Positions 16,751 through 26,189 are shown, counted from the first letter of the stretch. The stretch: DNA of 64,000 bases from Gordonia malaquae NBRC 108250 (GCF_000344135.1 NZ_BAOP01000008.1:1-64000); one strand, 5' to 3'. Made by a program: numbers and translations. The notes: generated by a model not told the origin, from the letters alone.

Positions 16751-17688
16751 CCGCACCGGTGAACCTCGACATCTGCCCGTCCTGCCGCATCCAGGCCCCG
16801 CACCGGGAGGGTAGGACGGTCTGTCCCCGCTGCGGAGGACCGCTCACGCAGTCCGTGCCTGCCCGCCAGTCGCCGCAGCCGCCTCGTCGACCCGCGCTGC
16901 GGTGGACAGCGCATCGTCCGCGCGAGGCGATGCCGTCGCCGCGTGGCCCGAAGCGTCCGGACAAGGGACCGACGCCGTCGTATGCGTACAACCCCGGCTG
17001 GGGCCTCATCGATGTCCCGGACAAGGCGGCCGAAGCCGATGACCGGGTGCCCGTCGCGACTGCTGCCCTCACTCGCGCCATGGAGCTGACGTGTCTGATT
17101 CTCGGAGCCTCCGCCGTCGTCCACGGCGCGCGCTACGTGATCGCCGTGGTGAACCGGACGCGCCCGATCTCGGCGTGGATCGACTGGCTCAGCAGTATCG
17201 CGGTCCTCGTCTTCGGGGTGATGTCACTGATCGCCGTCGTCGTCGCCATCGTGACCTTCGGCCGATGGGTCCGTGAGGTCCGCATCCGCAGTTTTGCGAG
17301 TGCAGGCTTCCTCGACCCTCGACCTGCGTGGGTGGTGTTCGCCTTGACGGTGACACCGTTGGTCAACGTCGTCGGAGCGCCGTGGATGCTGCACGAGGCC
17401 GCCCGAGTGAGCGACGTCGACGACGGTGGACGGCTCGCGCGGATCCGCCTGAGGCTGGCCGTGGCTTGGGCGATCGTCAATGGCGTGGCGGTGCTTGCAG
17501 TCATTTACCGCCTTGGCGCGTGGAGCACGGAATCCCTGCAGGTGGACGCCGACGCTCTCGCCTTGGTGACGGCGTCGTTCGCTGTCTCGGCGGTCTTCGC
17601 GCGGTGGGCGGTCACTCGCGTCGAACGACTGGCGGGGACACACTCCGACGTAGACGAGCGTCCGCTCCGGCGGCTGGTGGCGGCATGA
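16747..17688 (+). CDS. DUF4328 membrane protein with zinc ribbon
   Basis: The N-terminus has a small zinc ribbon (CPSCRIQAP, CPRCGGPL) and a Pro/Arg-rich stretch. The DUF4328-type membrane region follows with about five hydrophobic segments (AMELTCLILGASAVVHGARY; LSSIAVLVFGVMSLIAVVVAI; WVVFALTVTPLVNVVGAPWML; AVAWAIVNGVAVLAVIY). It has the same position and order as Rv3843c beside glpQ1 in M. tuberculosis. Function unknown. The GTG start overlaps the rhodanese stop, and its own stop overlaps the next ATG (ATGA). Confidence 0.8.
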   Translation: MTAPVNLDICPSCRIQAPHREGRTVCPRCGGPLTQSVPARQSPQPPRRPALRWTAHRPREAMPSPRGPKRPDKGPTPSYAYNPGWGLIDVPDKAAEADDRVPVATAALTRAMELTCLILGASAVVHGARYVIAVVNRTRPISAWIDWLSSIAVLVFGVMSLIAVVVAIVTFGRWVREVRIRSFASAGFLDPRPAWVVFALTVTPLVNVVGAPWMLHEAARVSDVDDGGRLARIRLRLAVAWAIVNGVAVLAVIYRLGAWSTESLQVDADALALVTASFAVSAVFARWAVTRVERLAGTHSDVDERPLRRLVAA

Positions 17689-18470
17689 GCGCGCGCGACG
17701 TCTCCCGCTCAGGCAAGCCCGCCGTCGTCGCGCACCGCGGGGCGTCGGGCGAAATGGCCGAACACACCCTCGCCGCATACGAACTCGCCCTGCAGCAGGG
17801 GTCGGACGGTCTCGAGTGCGATGTGCGGCTCACCGCCGACCACGAACTCGTATGCATTCACGACCGCACGATCGAACGGACGTCGGACGGCACGGGCGTC
17901 GTCAGCGAGATGACCCTCGCGCAGCTCCGCGAACACGACTTCGGGTCGTGGCACAGCGGCACGGCAGCCGAGGTCTTGACGCTGCGCGAGCTGTTGACCC
18001 TCACGCTCGATTGGCATCGACCCGTCCGTCTCTTCATCGAGACCAAGCATCCGGTCCGCTACGGCAGCCTCGTCGAGACAGCACTGCTGGAGATGCTCCA
18101 CGAGTTCGGCGTGGCGTCCCCGCCTTCGGCCGATCACAGCCGAGCCGTTGTCATCTCGTTCTCGTCGGCAGGCGTCTGGCGGATCCGCCGCAGCGCGCCG
18201 ATCCTTCCGACCATCCTGCTCGGCGACACCGCCCGCATCATCGGCGGCACCGCGGCGACTGCCGTCGGAGCGACCGGCGTGGGCCCCTCGATCGAGACGC
18301 TGCGACTGCACCCCGAGCTCGTCGACCGTGCCGCCGCATCCGGCCGCGTCACCTACTGCTGGACGGTGGACGAGAAACCCGACGTCCAACTCTGCGCCGA
18401 CCTCGGTGTCCGCTGGGTCGCGACGAACCATCCGGCACGAGTCAGGGACTGGCTCGTCACCGTCGACTGA
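17685..18470 (+). CDS. glpQ: Glycerophosphodiester phosphodiesterase
   Basis: Hydrolyses glycerophosphodiesters to glycerol-3-phosphate and an alcohol. The GDPD signature is complete: VVAHRGASGEMAEHTLAAYELAL, then GLECDVRLTADHELVCIHDRTIERTSDGTG, FIETKHPVRYG, and the C-terminal YCWTVDEKPDVQLCADLGVRWVATNHP. There is no signal peptide, so it is a cytoplasmic type. It is the positional match of M. tuberculosis glpQ1 (Rv3842c). It starts inside the stop of the DUF4328 gene. Confidence 0.94.
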   Translation: MSARDVSRSGKPAVVAHRGASGEMAEHTLAAYELALQQGSDGLECDVRLTADHELVCIHDRTIERTSDGTGVVSEMTLAQLREHDFGSWHSGTAAEVLTLRELLTLTLDWHRPVRLFIETKHPVRYGSLVETALLEMLHEFGVASPPSADHSRAVVISFSSAGVWRIRRSAPILPTILLGDTARIIGGTAATAVGATGVGPSIETLRLHPELVDRAAASGRVTYCWTVDEKPDVQLCADLGVRWVATNHPARVRDWLVTVD

Positions 18471-18501
18471 CACGTCCTTGGACTCTGCGACACTGGTACC
18501 C

Positions 18502-19419
18502 ATGGCAAAGAAGAGCAAGCGCGGCAGTGGTCCGCGCCCGGGTAGCAATCGTGCGGAGCGGGTGGCCGCACGCAAGGCCAGGCAGGCTGCGTCCTTGGAG
18601 GCCCCCGCCCGCCCGTTCGACGGACTCGCCGCCGAGTGCGACCTGGTCGCGATGCGGTCGTTCATCGCGTCGGCCACCGCACAGGTGACGTTCACCGACG
18701 GTTTCGGCGCCGCCCACGAGGCGGACTTCGCCACCGTGCTGCCTGGCGCGGTGTTCGCCGATGTGCGCGAACGGCCGACGGGCGCGCAGGGCCTGGTCGC
18801 TCTCCAGACCGACCCGGAGCCCGCCGATCTGCGTGCGTCGCTGTCGGCGGCCCTCGCCTGGGCCGGCAATGCCGAGCCCGGCGCCGAGTACACCGGGGAC
18901 GCGGTCGAGGCCGCGCTCACCGACATCGTCGACCCGACGGCGTCGCTCGAAGTGATCGTCTACGAGAGCTTCGACTGGTGGTTCGCCGAGGGGGCCGAGC
19001 CCGACTCGCACGTCAAGGCGATGCTGCAGCGCGCCAACGACACGATCCTCCCGACTGCGCGGCTACACCCCGCAAGCGGCGTCGGAGCTCCGTGGTGGGT
19101 CGACGCGGGCGAGCGCGCCCATCTGCGGTGGGTGCGCCCCGAAGACGAGGAGTCGTTGATGAACGCGCTCGCTCGTGTTCACGCCGCCGGAGCGTTGACG
19201 ATGGGTGAGAACTCTCGTTTCGCCGGGTCGTTCCGTACCCACGGCCTGGTGGTCCCGGTGTTCGACCTCGACGTCGAAGCACACCATGAGGAGTGGCACG
19301 ACGGGCTCGAGGCCCTGGACGCGGCTCTGACCGAGGCGCTCGCCGACACGTCGGATCTCACTGCGGCCCAGCGTTCCTCTCGCGCAGGCATCATCGGTCG
19401 CCAGGTGACCCTGCGCTGA
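18502..19419 (+). CDS. DUF5926-family protein
   Basis: A 305-residue cytoplasmic protein beginning with a short basic tail (MAKKSKRGSGPRPGSNRAER) typical of actinobacterial DUF5926 proteins, sometimes mis-annotated as SecA-related. No enzyme motif is obvious. The rest is acidic and Ala-rich with conserved-looking WWVDAGERAHLRWVRP and TMGENSRFAGSFRTHGLVVPVFDL. I chose ATG 18502 because the family start MAKKSK fits it; the frame is open upstream inside glpQ in another register. A hairpin terminator follows. Confidence 0.75.
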   Translation: MAKKSKRGSGPRPGSNRAERVAARKARQAASLEAPARPFDGLAAECDLVAMRSFIASATAQVTFTDGFGAAHEADFATVLPGAVFADVRERPTGAQGLVALQTDPEPADLRASLSAALAWAGNAEPGAEYTGDAVEAALTDIVDPTASLEVIVYESFDWWFAEGAEPDSHVKAMLQRANDTILPTARLHPASGVGAPWWVDAGERAHLRWVRPEDEESLMNALARVHAAGALTMGENSRFAGSFRTHGLVVPVFDLDVEAHHEEWHDGLEALDAALTEALADTSDLTAAQRSSRAGIIGRQVTLR

Positions 19420-19420
19420 C

Positions 19421-19442
19421 CACGGCTCCTTGAGGAGCCGTG
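19421..19442 (+). terminator. Hairpin terminator after DUF5926 gene
   Basis: A 9-bp perfect stem CACGGCTCC / GGAGCCGTG with loop TTGA, 1 bp after the stop codon. Confidence 0.7.
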
Positions 19443-19456
19443 AGTCCCCTGCTCCT

Positions 19457-19571
19457 TGTGGTGCAGGGGAAGTCTCGCAAGCTCGCTCAAGGAGCAGGGG
19501 AAGTCTCGCAAGCTCGCTTAAGGAGCAGTGGGAGTCTCGCAAGCTCACTCGAGGAGCAGTGGGAGAGTCAG
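19457..19571. repeat. 31-bp tandem repeat, about 3.7 units
   Basis: Units beginning GGAGCAG and containing AGTCTCGCAAGCTC recur with a period of 31 bp at 19491, 19522 and 19553, with a diverged first unit from 19457. The period is not a multiple of three. The array ends next to the stop of bfrB (19568). Confidence 0.8.
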
Positions 19572-20116
19572 AGGTTGCCGCCTGCGGCGATGGGGGCCGA
19601 CACGTCGTTCTGGCCAGTCTTGCTGTTGAGCTCACGCTCGACGAAGTTCTCCAGATCGAACAGGTTGCCGTTGGCCCGCTCGGCGATGGTCTGCAGGGTG
19701 GTCATCGAGGCGACTTCCTCGACCTGCTCCTTGAGGAACCACTGCATGAACTGTTCGCCCAGGTAGTCGCCGCTCTCGCGGGCCGAGCTCGCGAGATCGA
19801 CGATCTGCTGGGTCACCTGCTTCTCCTGGGCGAGCGCCAGTGCGATCGGCTCACGGTACTCGCTGAACTCGGTGGCCGGAGCCGAGGCGGCGGGCACCTT
19901 GACGTCGATGTCACGATCGAGGAAGTACTGCACGATCATCATCGCGTGATTGCGCTCTTCCACCGACTGCTCGTAGAAGTGCTGCGCCATCTGCGGCATG
20001 TCGTGCGCGGCGTACCAGACGGCGAGCGCGATGTACTGCTGTGAAGCGGAGAACTCGTTGCTGATCTGTTCGTGGAGCAGCTCTTGGAACGGGGTACGCG
20101 CAGCGGTGTCGGTCAT
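19568..20116 (-). CDS. bfrB: Ferritin
   Basis: A 24-mer iron-storage ferritin of 182 residues. Ferroxidase ligands are visible in LLHEQISNEFSASQQYIALA (Glu), HFYEQSVEERNHAMMIVQYFLDR (Glu, His) and FMQWFLKEQVEEV. The C-terminal tail (ELNSKTGQNDVSAPIAAGGNL) matches the extension seen in mycobacterial BfrB. ATG 20116 and GTG 20122 are both possible. It is 10 bp downstream of the LCP gene on the same strand, with no room for its own promoter in between, so it may be co-transcribed or have a promoter inside the LCP gene. Confidence 0.95.
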   Translation of the reverse strand: MTDTAARTPFQELLHEQISNEFSASQQYIALAVWYAAHDMPQMAQHFYEQSVEERNHAMMIVQYFLDRDIDVKVPAASAPATEFSEYREPIALALAQEKQVTQQIVDLASSARESGDYLGEQFMQWFLKEQVEEVASMTTLQTIAERANGNLFDLENFVERELNSKTGQNDVSAPIAAGGNL

Positions 20117-20126
20117 GCGCACCAGA

Positions 20127-21407
20127 TTAGCGGAGTGGCGACCCGTCTGAACTGCTCAGGAGATCCTTCGGGACCTCCACGCCCTTGCTGACGTATTCGA
20201 AGAACGACGTCGTGGTCGATCCGGGGATGAGCGAGTCGCCGTCGTCGGTCACCTGGTCCCCGTCGGTGGGGAGGGTAGTGGTGAGCGGGTCTCGCAGTTT
20301 GTAGGCGAGCCACGCGAGATCCCACAGATGGTCGCCGTCGGCGACGGTCACCGCGGCGACGGCGCCGTTCGCGAACGGGATCAGCCGGAACGGATTGAGC
20401 AGCACACCCGGGCTGGTCGCCTTCGACATCAACGCGGCGAAGAACTTCCGCTGATTGACCACGCGCTCCAAGTCGGCGTTGGGGAACGCCCGAGTGCGAA
20501 CCAGGCCGAGCGCCTGCGCACCGTTCAACTCCTGGCAACCCGCCTTGAGCCGCAGTCCGGCCTTCGGGTCGCGGAGCGGTTTGGTCAAGCACATCTCGAC
20601 ACCTCCGACGGCGTCGACCAGGCTGTCGAACCCGCCGAAACCGATCTCGATGTAGTGGTCGATGTGGACCTTGCTGAACTCCTCGATGGTCTGGACCAGC
20701 AGTTTCGGGCCACCGGTGTTGAAGGCCGAGTTGATCTTGTGGCTGCCCTGCCCGGGGATCGGCACGTACAGGTCGCGTGGGACGCTGACGAGCATCGGGC
20801 GGCCCGACGTCGGGAAATGCGCGAGCATGATCGTGTCCGTGCGCGCGCCGTCACTGTCGCCGGTGGCGAGTTTGTCCTTGTCGGCCTGGCTGAGGCCGGA
20901 CCTGGAGTCGGTGCCGACGATGAGCCAGTTGGTGCCCGGCGTGTCGCCGATGCGGCCGGGGTAGTCGGCGAGCGCGTCCACCCGATTCAACTTGGTGTCG
21001 TAGTAGAAGAGCAACGCGATCGGCGTGATCAGCAGGACGAGCAGCACGACCAGGGCGATGCGCAGCCACCGGCGAGGCTTTCGGCTCCGTCGGGGCTTGC
21101 TCGGCGGGGCGGCGGATGCGGCCCGTCGCGGGGGTTGCGCAGGCGGACGAGATGCGGGGCGGCGAGGAGGAGGCCCCGGCGGGCGTCGTCGATCGTCACG
21201 GGGGATCGGCTCGGGCTCCTGGCGCGGTGCGTACCCGGGGCGACCCTGCAGTCGGTCGTCACCCTGTGCTGGTGCGTGCCTGCGGGGCTGGGACGGCTCT
21301 TGCGACCAGGCGAGCGGCGGTCGATACGGCTCCTGGCGAGGCGGACCCGGCCGCTGGCCTCGAGGCGGCGGCCTGCGCATCATCGGCGGCTCAGGCTGGT
21401 CGTTCAT
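20127..21407 (-). CDS. LytR-CpsA-Psr (LCP) family cell-wall ligase
   Basis: LCP enzymes attach glycopolymers (arabinogalactan in mycolata) to peptidoglycan outside the membrane. The order is a ~110-residue Pro/Arg-rich cytoplasmic tail (start MNDQPEPPMM at 21407), one membrane span (IALVVLLVLLITPIALLFYY), then the LCP domain. Motifs: NWLIVGTDSRSGLS, ARTDTIMLAHF, LVSVPRDLYVPIPG and HKINSAFNTGG, with the Arg and Asp that bind pyrophosphate. The frame stays open upstream but overlaps the convergently read part of the next gene and is Arg-rich nonsense. It matches Rv3840 in position. Confidence 0.92.
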   Translation of the reverse strand: MNDQPEPPMMRRPPPRGQRPGPPRQEPYRPPLAWSQEPSQPRRHAPAQGDDRLQGRPGYAPRQEPEPIPRDDRRRPPGPPPRRPASRPPAQPPRRAASAAPPSKPRRSRKPRRWLRIALVVLLVLLITPIALLFYYDTKLNRVDALADYPGRIGDTPGTNWLIVGTDSRSGLSQADKDKLATGDSDGARTDTIMLAHFPTSGRPMLVSVPRDLYVPIPGQGSHKINSAFNTGGPKLLVQTIEEFSKVHIDHYIEIGFGGFDSLVDAVGGVEMCLTKPLRDPKAGLRLKAGCQELNGAQALGLVRTRAFPNADLERVVNQRKFFAALMSKATSPGVLLNPFRLIPFANGAVAAVTVADGDHLWDLAWLAYKLRDPLTTTLPTDGDQVTDDGDSLIPGSTTTSFFEYVSKGVEVPKDLLSSSDGSPLR

Positions 21408-21454
21408 CCTGGCAACCGTACCGGTGGCACCTGGCCGAAACCTGAGTCCGTCGG

Positions 21455-22279
21455 CTATTCGACTGCCGCCACCACGTCGGACAGCGCCACGACGACGGCG
21501 CCGCCGATCGCGGCGACGAAGGCGATCACCATGACCGGGCCCCACCCCGCGCGGGCGGAATCGCCCAGCAGAACCGCGCCGACGACGCCCGGGATCACGG
21601 TCTCGCCGACGGCGACGGCTGCTGCGGCACCCGCGACGGCTCCGGTCTGCAATGCGGCGGTGAACAGATAGAAGCCGCCTGCCCCGCACAGGACCACCGC
21701 GTACGCGGCCGGGTCGGTCAGGATCTCGCCGAGCCGGAACGGATCGACCCCGTCGACCACTCGGACGGCGACGGTCATCAAGCCGAACAACACCCCCGAG
21801 ACCATCGCTGCAGGCAGCGCGGTGCGTCGACCTCCCGCGGCCACCGCGACCAACCCGCCGGAGAGCAAGACGACGCCGGCGACCAGCAGACCCCAGTGCA
21901 GTGCGAGTCCGGGATCGTCACGTCCCTCGGCGCCCGCGGTGAGCCCGAGGATCACCAGGGCCACGACGGCGACGGCGATCCCGAACCGGTCTCGCCGCGA
22001 CAGGGTCACGCCGAGCACCACGGCAGCGAGAACCGCGGTGACCAGCAGGTTCGAGCTGATGATCGGCTGCGACAGGAACAGTGGAAGCGTCCGAGACGCG
22101 ACCGCCGTGCACACGAAGCCGACGGCGTCCAGAGCCATGCCTGCCAGGAAGACGGGATGGATCATCGCGGCCAGGGGTGATGCGTCGATGCTCGCCCTGG
22201 TGGCCGCGTGGGCCTGCATCACCGATGCCGTTCCGAACGCGAGAGCGGCGACGACCGCGGCGATCACGCCGACAGTCAT
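21455..22279 (-). CDS. DMT-superfamily (EamA-like) membrane transporter
   Basis: A 274-residue protein with about nine to ten hydrophobic helices, starting VGVIAAVVAALAFGTASVMQAHA and ending FVAAIGGAVVVALSDVVAAVE. Layout and length fit drug/metabolite transporters of the EamA or NIPA-like type. The substrate is unknown. It is 13 bp downstream of serS on the same strand and probably in one operon with it. Confidence 0.8.
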   Translation of the reverse strand: MTVGVIAAVVAALAFGTASVMQAHAATRASIDASPLAAMIHPVFLAGMALDAVGFVCTAVASRTLPLFLSQPIISSNLLVTAVLAAVVLGVTLSRRDRFGIAVAVVALVILGLTAGAEGRDDPGLALHWGLLVAGVVLLSGGLVAVAAGGRRTALPAAMVSGVLFGLMTVAVRVVDGVDPFRLGEILTDPAAYAVVLCGAGGFYLFTAALQTGAVAGAAAAVAVGETVIPGVVGAVLLGDSARAGWGPVMVIAFVAAIGGAVVVALSDVVAAVE

Positions 22280-22292
22280 CGCGGCTTCTGCG

Positions 22293-23549
22293 CTACTTGG
22301 GTGCGATGACGTCGACGCCGACGAAGCGTGCGAGCTCCTCCGGCAGTTTCACCGAGCCGTCGGCCTGCTGATGGTTCTCGAGGATCGCGACGAGCCAACG
22401 GGTGGTGGCGAGCGTTCCGTTGAGCGTGGCGGCGGTCTGCGCCTTGCCGTTCTCGTCGCGGTAGCGGACCTGCAGGCGGCGAGCCTGGAAGGTGGTGCAG
22501 TTCGACGTCGACGTCAGCTCGCGGTAGGTGTTCTGCGTCGGGACCCACGCCTCGCAGTCGAACTTGCGGGCCGCAGAACTGCCGAGGTCGCCGCCTGCGA
22601 CGTCGATGACGCGGTAGGGGACGTCGATCGCGGCGAGCATGTCCTTCTCCCACGCGAGAAGCCGCTGGTGCTCGGCTTCGGCGTCCTCCGGCCTGCAGTA
22701 GACGAAGCCTTCCACCTTGTCGAACTGGTGGACGCGGATGATGCCGCGGGTGTCCTTGCCGTACGAACCGGCTTCGCGTCGGAAGCACGTCGACCAGCCG
22801 GCATAGCGCTTCGGGCCGTCGGAGAGGTCGAGGATCTCGTCGGAGTGGTAGCCGGCGAGCGGCACCTCCGACGTGCCGACGAGGTACATGTCGTCCGCTT
22901 CGAGGCGGTACACCTCGTCGGCGTGCGAGCCGAGGAACCCGGTTCCCTGCATCACCTCGGGCCGCACGAGCACCGGCGGGATCATCAGGGTGAATCCGTT
23001 GGCGGTGGCCTTGGCGGCCGCCATGTTGAGCAGGCCGAGCTGCAGCTGCGCGCCGAGGCCGGTGAGGAAGTAGAAGCGTGACCCCGACACCTTCGCACCG
23101 CGCGCCATGTCGATGAGGCCGAGGCGTTCGCCGATCTCCAGGTGATCCTTCGGATCGACGATCTCGCGGGGCTCACCCACGTGCTCGATGACGACATAGT
23201 CGTCCTCGCCGCCGGGCGGGGTGGCCTCGGAGACGATGTTCGAGATGGCCCGCTGGCACCGAGTCGCGGTCTCGTCGGCCTCGCTCTGACGGGCGACGGC
23301 GGCCTTGACCTGCTCGGCGAGTTCCTTGCCGCGCGCCAAGAGGGCTGTCTTCTCGTCGCCGGACGCCTTGCCCACCTGTTTGCCGAGCGCCTTCTGCTCC
23401 GAGCGCAGGGCGTCGGCCTCGGCGATGGCGGCACGACGGTCCACGTCGGCCTGCAACAGCTGGTCGACGAGCGCCGGGTCTTCGCCGCGAGTGCGCTGTG
23501 ACGCGCGGACGAGGTCGGGATTATCACGCAGGATCTTCAGATCGATCAC
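22293..23549 (-). CDS. serS: Seryl-tRNA synthetase
   Basis: Charges tRNA-Ser (and tRNA-Sec where present). The N-terminal coiled-coil arm (residues ~1-110, for example [19 protein letters not shown]) is followed by the class II catalytic core. Motifs include [15 protein letters not shown], the motif 2 region [33 protein letters not shown], and motif 3 [21 protein letters not shown]. The length of 418 is normal. Orthologue of Rv3834c by position. No tRNA gene was seen nearby. Confidence 0.98.
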   Translation of the reverse strand: MIDLKILRDNPDLVRASQRTRGEDPALVDQLLQADVDRRAAIAEADALRSEQKALGKQVGKASGDEKTALLARGKELAEQVKAAVARQSEADETATRCQRAISNIVSEATPPGGEDDYVVIEHVGEPREIVDPKDHLEIGERLGLIDMARGAKVSGSRFYFLTGLGAQLQLGLLNMAAAKATANGFTLMIPPVLVRPEVMQGTGFLGSHADEVYRLEADDMYLVGTSEVPLAGYHSDEILDLSDGPKRYAGWSTCFRREAGSYGKDTRGIIRVHQFDKVEGFVYCRPEDAEAEHQRLLAWEKDMLAAIDVPYRVIDVAGGDLGSSAARKFDCEAWVPTQNTYRELTSTSNCTTFQARRLQVRYRDENGKAQTAATLNGTLATTRWLVAILENHQQADGSVKLPEELARFVGVDVIAPK

Positions 23550-23591
23550 ACCTCGACCCTACTAGGAAGACACAGGCTCAACCGACCAGGC

Positions 23592-24803
23592 ATGATGGTT
23601 GTGATGACTTCCGACAGCGACACCGGCGGGGACGGCAGCGAACGGCTGCCGTCGTTGGACGACGCCGACGAGTTCACGACACTTCCAGCGGAAGGCGACG
23701 CCTCCGATCTGCCGAACGATGCCACGTCCGGCACGGACGCGGAGACGTCGCGCGGTCCTCGGCATCGCCTGCGGTTTGTGCTCGGTGCAGTTCTGGTCGG
23801 CGCCGTTGTCGCGGGAGGTGTGCTGTTCGCGACGGATGCGTTCGCTGAAGGCGGTGGGGTCGGGTCGACCGAGATCGGTGAGAGCAGCACGATTGACGAC
23901 GACTTGAGCCGTTCGGAGCCCGGCGACTGCCTGCAGTGGACGGTCAATCCGCCGAGTCAGGCGAGCATCGTCGATTGTGCCGACCCGCATCGTTTCGAAG
24001 TCGCCGGGACACTCGACACGTCCGCGTTTCCCTCATCGGAGTTCGCCGCTGACGCACCGTGGCCGGGGGAGGAGCGTTTCGCGTCGATACGTGACGAGAA
24101 CTGCCCCGCCGTCGTCGACCGCTACCTCGGTGGCGGTCTCGACCCCGCAGGCCGATTCTCCGTCGGACTGATGCGTCCGGGCCGCGCGCAGTGGGAGCGC
24201 GGAGCTCGGGTGTTGCGCTGCGGGATCGAGCAGGCGGGCGCCAAGGGTGTGCAGGAAGAGTTCACCGGGCGCGTCGCCGACGTCGACCAGTCGTTCGCGT
24301 GGCCGGTCGGCACGTGCATCGGCATCAACAAGGAGACGCGGGAGCCGACCGGCAAGGTGGTGAACTGCGCGGAGCCGCACGCCTTCCAGACGACAGGCGT
24401 CATCGACCTGTCCCAGCGATTCGGCGGCCGGAACTCGGGCAAGCCGTGGCCGAACACGGAGACGCAGAACGACTATCTGAAGCGGATCTGCCCGTCCCAG
24501 ACGAACAAGTTCTTCGGCGGAGCCGACAAGTTCGCCGACACGACGTTGAACGTCCAATGGTCGGTCACCGCGGAAGTCGGCTGGCTGACGGGAAGTCGAC
24601 GCGTGGCCTGCTACGTCGCTCTGCCCGACCGCGGCGGATTCGCGACGCTCGTCGGTGACGCACGTCAGGGCGAACTCCTGATCAACGGCCGTGTTCCGGT
24701 GCCGCCGAAGAAGGGGCCGCCCGGCCGCTCACTCGGAACTCCGGTGCCGCTTCCGCCCGGCTACAACGTCGACGACCGGGAGATCCCGGCTCCCGGGGGC
24801 TGA
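23592..24803 (+). CDS. Septum-formation family membrane protein
   Basis: An acidic ~55-residue cytoplasmic N-terminus, one membrane span (RFVLGAVLVGAVVAGGVLFATDAF), then an outer region with two related modules of the septum-formation type: GDCLQWTV..VDCADPHRFEVAGTLD and GTCIGINKET..VVNCAEPHAFQTTGVIDL. Each is followed by a Cys-containing block (DENCPAVV; KRICPSQTNK). The tail is Pro/Gly-rich. It is the positional match of Rv3835. Starts at 23592, 23595 and 23604 are all possible, and no ribosome site decides among them. Confidence 0.85.
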   Translation: MMVVMTSDSDTGGDGSERLPSLDDADEFTTLPAEGDASDLPNDATSGTDAETSRGPRHRLRFVLGAVLVGAVVAGGVLFATDAFAEGGGVGSTEIGESSTIDDDLSRSEPGDCLQWTVNPPSQASIVDCADPHRFEVAGTLDTSAFPSSEFAADAPWPGEERFASIRDENCPAVVDRYLGGGLDPAGRFSVGLMRPGRAQWERGARVLRCGIEQAGAKGVQEEFTGRVADVDQSFAWPVGTCIGINKETREPTGKVVNCAEPHAFQTTGVIDLSQRFGGRNSGKPWPNTETQNDYLKRICPSQTNKFFGGADKFADTTLNVQWSVTAEVGWLTGSRRVACYVALPDRGGFATLVGDARQGELLINGRVPVPPKKGPPGRSLGTPVPLPPGYNVDDREIPAPGG

Positions 24804-24806
24804 GCC

Positions 24807-25157
24807 GTGCCGGTGGTGATGTCGAACCGCGAGTTCGAGAATCTCGTCGGGGACGCCCTCGACCTATTGCCGACCGAGTTCACTGACGCGATGTCGAACA
24901 TCGCGATCCTGGTGCGGCCGCACAATCCGGAGGAGCCGACGCTCCTCGGGCTGTATCACGGTGTCGCCCTCACCGAACGAACCTTCGACTACCAGGGCTT
25001 TCTTCCCGACACCATCGAGATCTACCGCGATCCGATCCTGGCGATGTGCCATTCGGCGGATGAGGTTCGGCACGAAGTGGCGGTGACCGTGCTCCACGAA
25101 GTCGGTCATCATTTCGGCATCGACGACGAATGGCTTCACGTCAACGGGTGGGGATAG
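24807..25157 (+). CDS. Zincin-like metallopeptidase family protein
   Basis: A 116-residue protein of the small 'possible zinc metallopeptidase' family. The zinc motif HEVGHHFGIDDEWL lies near the C-terminus, preceded by VRHEVAVTVL. The N-terminus FENLVGDALDLLP and DTIEIYRDPIL are typical. No signal peptide. GTG start 3 bp after the previous stop, so it is in an operon with the septum protein, as Rv3835-Rv3836 are. Its substrate is not known. Confidence 0.88.
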   Translation: MPVVMSNREFENLVGDALDLLPTEFTDAMSNIAILVRPHNPEEPTLLGLYHGVALTERTFDYQGFLPDTIEIYRDPILAMCHSADEVRHEVAVTVLHEVGHHFGIDDEWLHVNGWG

Positions 25158-25544
25158 GCCTGAGATCCGTCGTTTCATCGAGCTCGGGCGTCACTATGCC
25201 GTCGGAGACTGATGATCAGACCGATGTCAGGAGCATGCGGAGGTGGCACCGTTGCCTGATGACGCCGTCGAACTCCCCAACCTTCGCTTCGATTTCGAGT
25301 TGGCCAAACGCGACAACGTTCGGCGGGTCGAATCTTCCCGGGACCTTGCCGCGGCGAGGGGCTTCACCCGATAGGGGAAGCGCCGGGCTGCATCGAGGTC
25401 GAATGGGGCTGGTGCTCGATCACCTACCGCCACCCGGGAGTTCCGGATCCGTACTCGTTGGCGCAGACAGGGAGTCTCAGCTGTCGCAGCGCGTGGCACC
25501 TGAGTCGAGCCATAGACCGTGGGTCCCCGGTCCGGATTGACCAG
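25158..25544. other. 387-bp gap with coding-like fragments
   Basis: No intact recognisable gene. Three protein-like stretches lie in different + frames: PEIRRFIELGRHYAVGD ending at ~25213; a 43-codon frame from GTG 25243 to 25374 (APLPDDAVELPNL, FELAKRDNVRRVE) behind GGAGG; and CIEVEWGWCSITYRHPGV at ~25390-25450. They may be remains of decayed genes or one small gene plus chance. No homology can be assigned. Confidence 0.3.
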
Positions 25545-26189
25545 TCAGCCCATCGGATCGACGACGGCGCCCGGAGTGGGGAGGTCGGCGGAGCCCCACC
25601 GCTGGACGACCCACAGGCCGTCCCGGTATTCGAGATCGACCGACCCGGTGTTGGGCAGGTAGTTCTCCATCGCGAACTGTGGATCGATCTGGGAGAGGTG
25701 CGCGGCGATCAGGCGAATCGCCGCGCCATGCGACACCAGGTAGACGTCGCGGTCCTCTCCGACGATGAATCGTTCGGTCAGGTCGTCGACGGTCGGAAGG
25801 TAGCGGTCGCGGAGCATCTCCAGCGACTCGCCTCCGGGCAGACGTGCGTCGATGTCGCCGTTGTGCCACCGGGTGACGACATCGTGGAACACCTCGTGCG
25901 CCTCACGGTCCGAGCGGCCTTCGAAGTCGCCGACTTGGATCTCGTGGACGCCGTCGACTGCGACGGTGTCGCCGTCCCACGCCGACGCGATCATGTCGGC
26001 CGTCTGCCGCGCACGGTTCGCCACGGAGTGGGCGAGCACTGCTCCTCTGCCGTCCGGGTTGTCGAGCCCGAAGCGGACACCCTGGCGGGCGCCGAAATCG
26101 GTGAGGGACGCGCCGGGGAGAGCCGTGTCGAGGATCTTCATCACGTTCGACGTGGTCTCGCCGTGCCGGACGAGGTGTAGTCGCGCCAT
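25545..26189 (-). CDS. Histidine phosphatase (phosphoglycerate mutase-like) family protein
   Basis: The catalytic LVRHGETTSNV is at residues 5-15. The second family motifs are seen in GREAVLAHSVANRARQTADMIAS-like and YLVSHGAAIRLIAAHL segments (second His), with an acid donor region in FEGRSDREAHEVF. It is a broad phosphatase or mutase family and the substrate is unknown. It starts 1 bp after the pheA stop and is the positional match of Rv3837c. Confidence 0.88.
   Translation of the reverse strand: MARLHLVRHGETTSNVMKILDTALPGASLTDFGARQGVRFGLDNPDGRGAVLAHSVANRARQTADMIASAWDGDTVAVDGVHEIQVGDFEGRSDREAHEVFHDVVTRWHNGDIDARLPGGESLEMLRDRYLPTVDDLTERFIVGEDRDVYLVSHGAAIRLIAAHLSQIDPQFAMENYLPNTGSVDLEYRDGLWVVQRWGSADLPTPGAVVDPMG

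Noticed and set aside
19457..19571. CRISPR array
   Set aside because: The 31-bp units are directly contiguous with no unique spacers, and no cas genes are in the window.
22293..23549. tRNA-Ser gene near serS
   Set aside because: No cloverleaf-like sequence was found in the flanking gaps.
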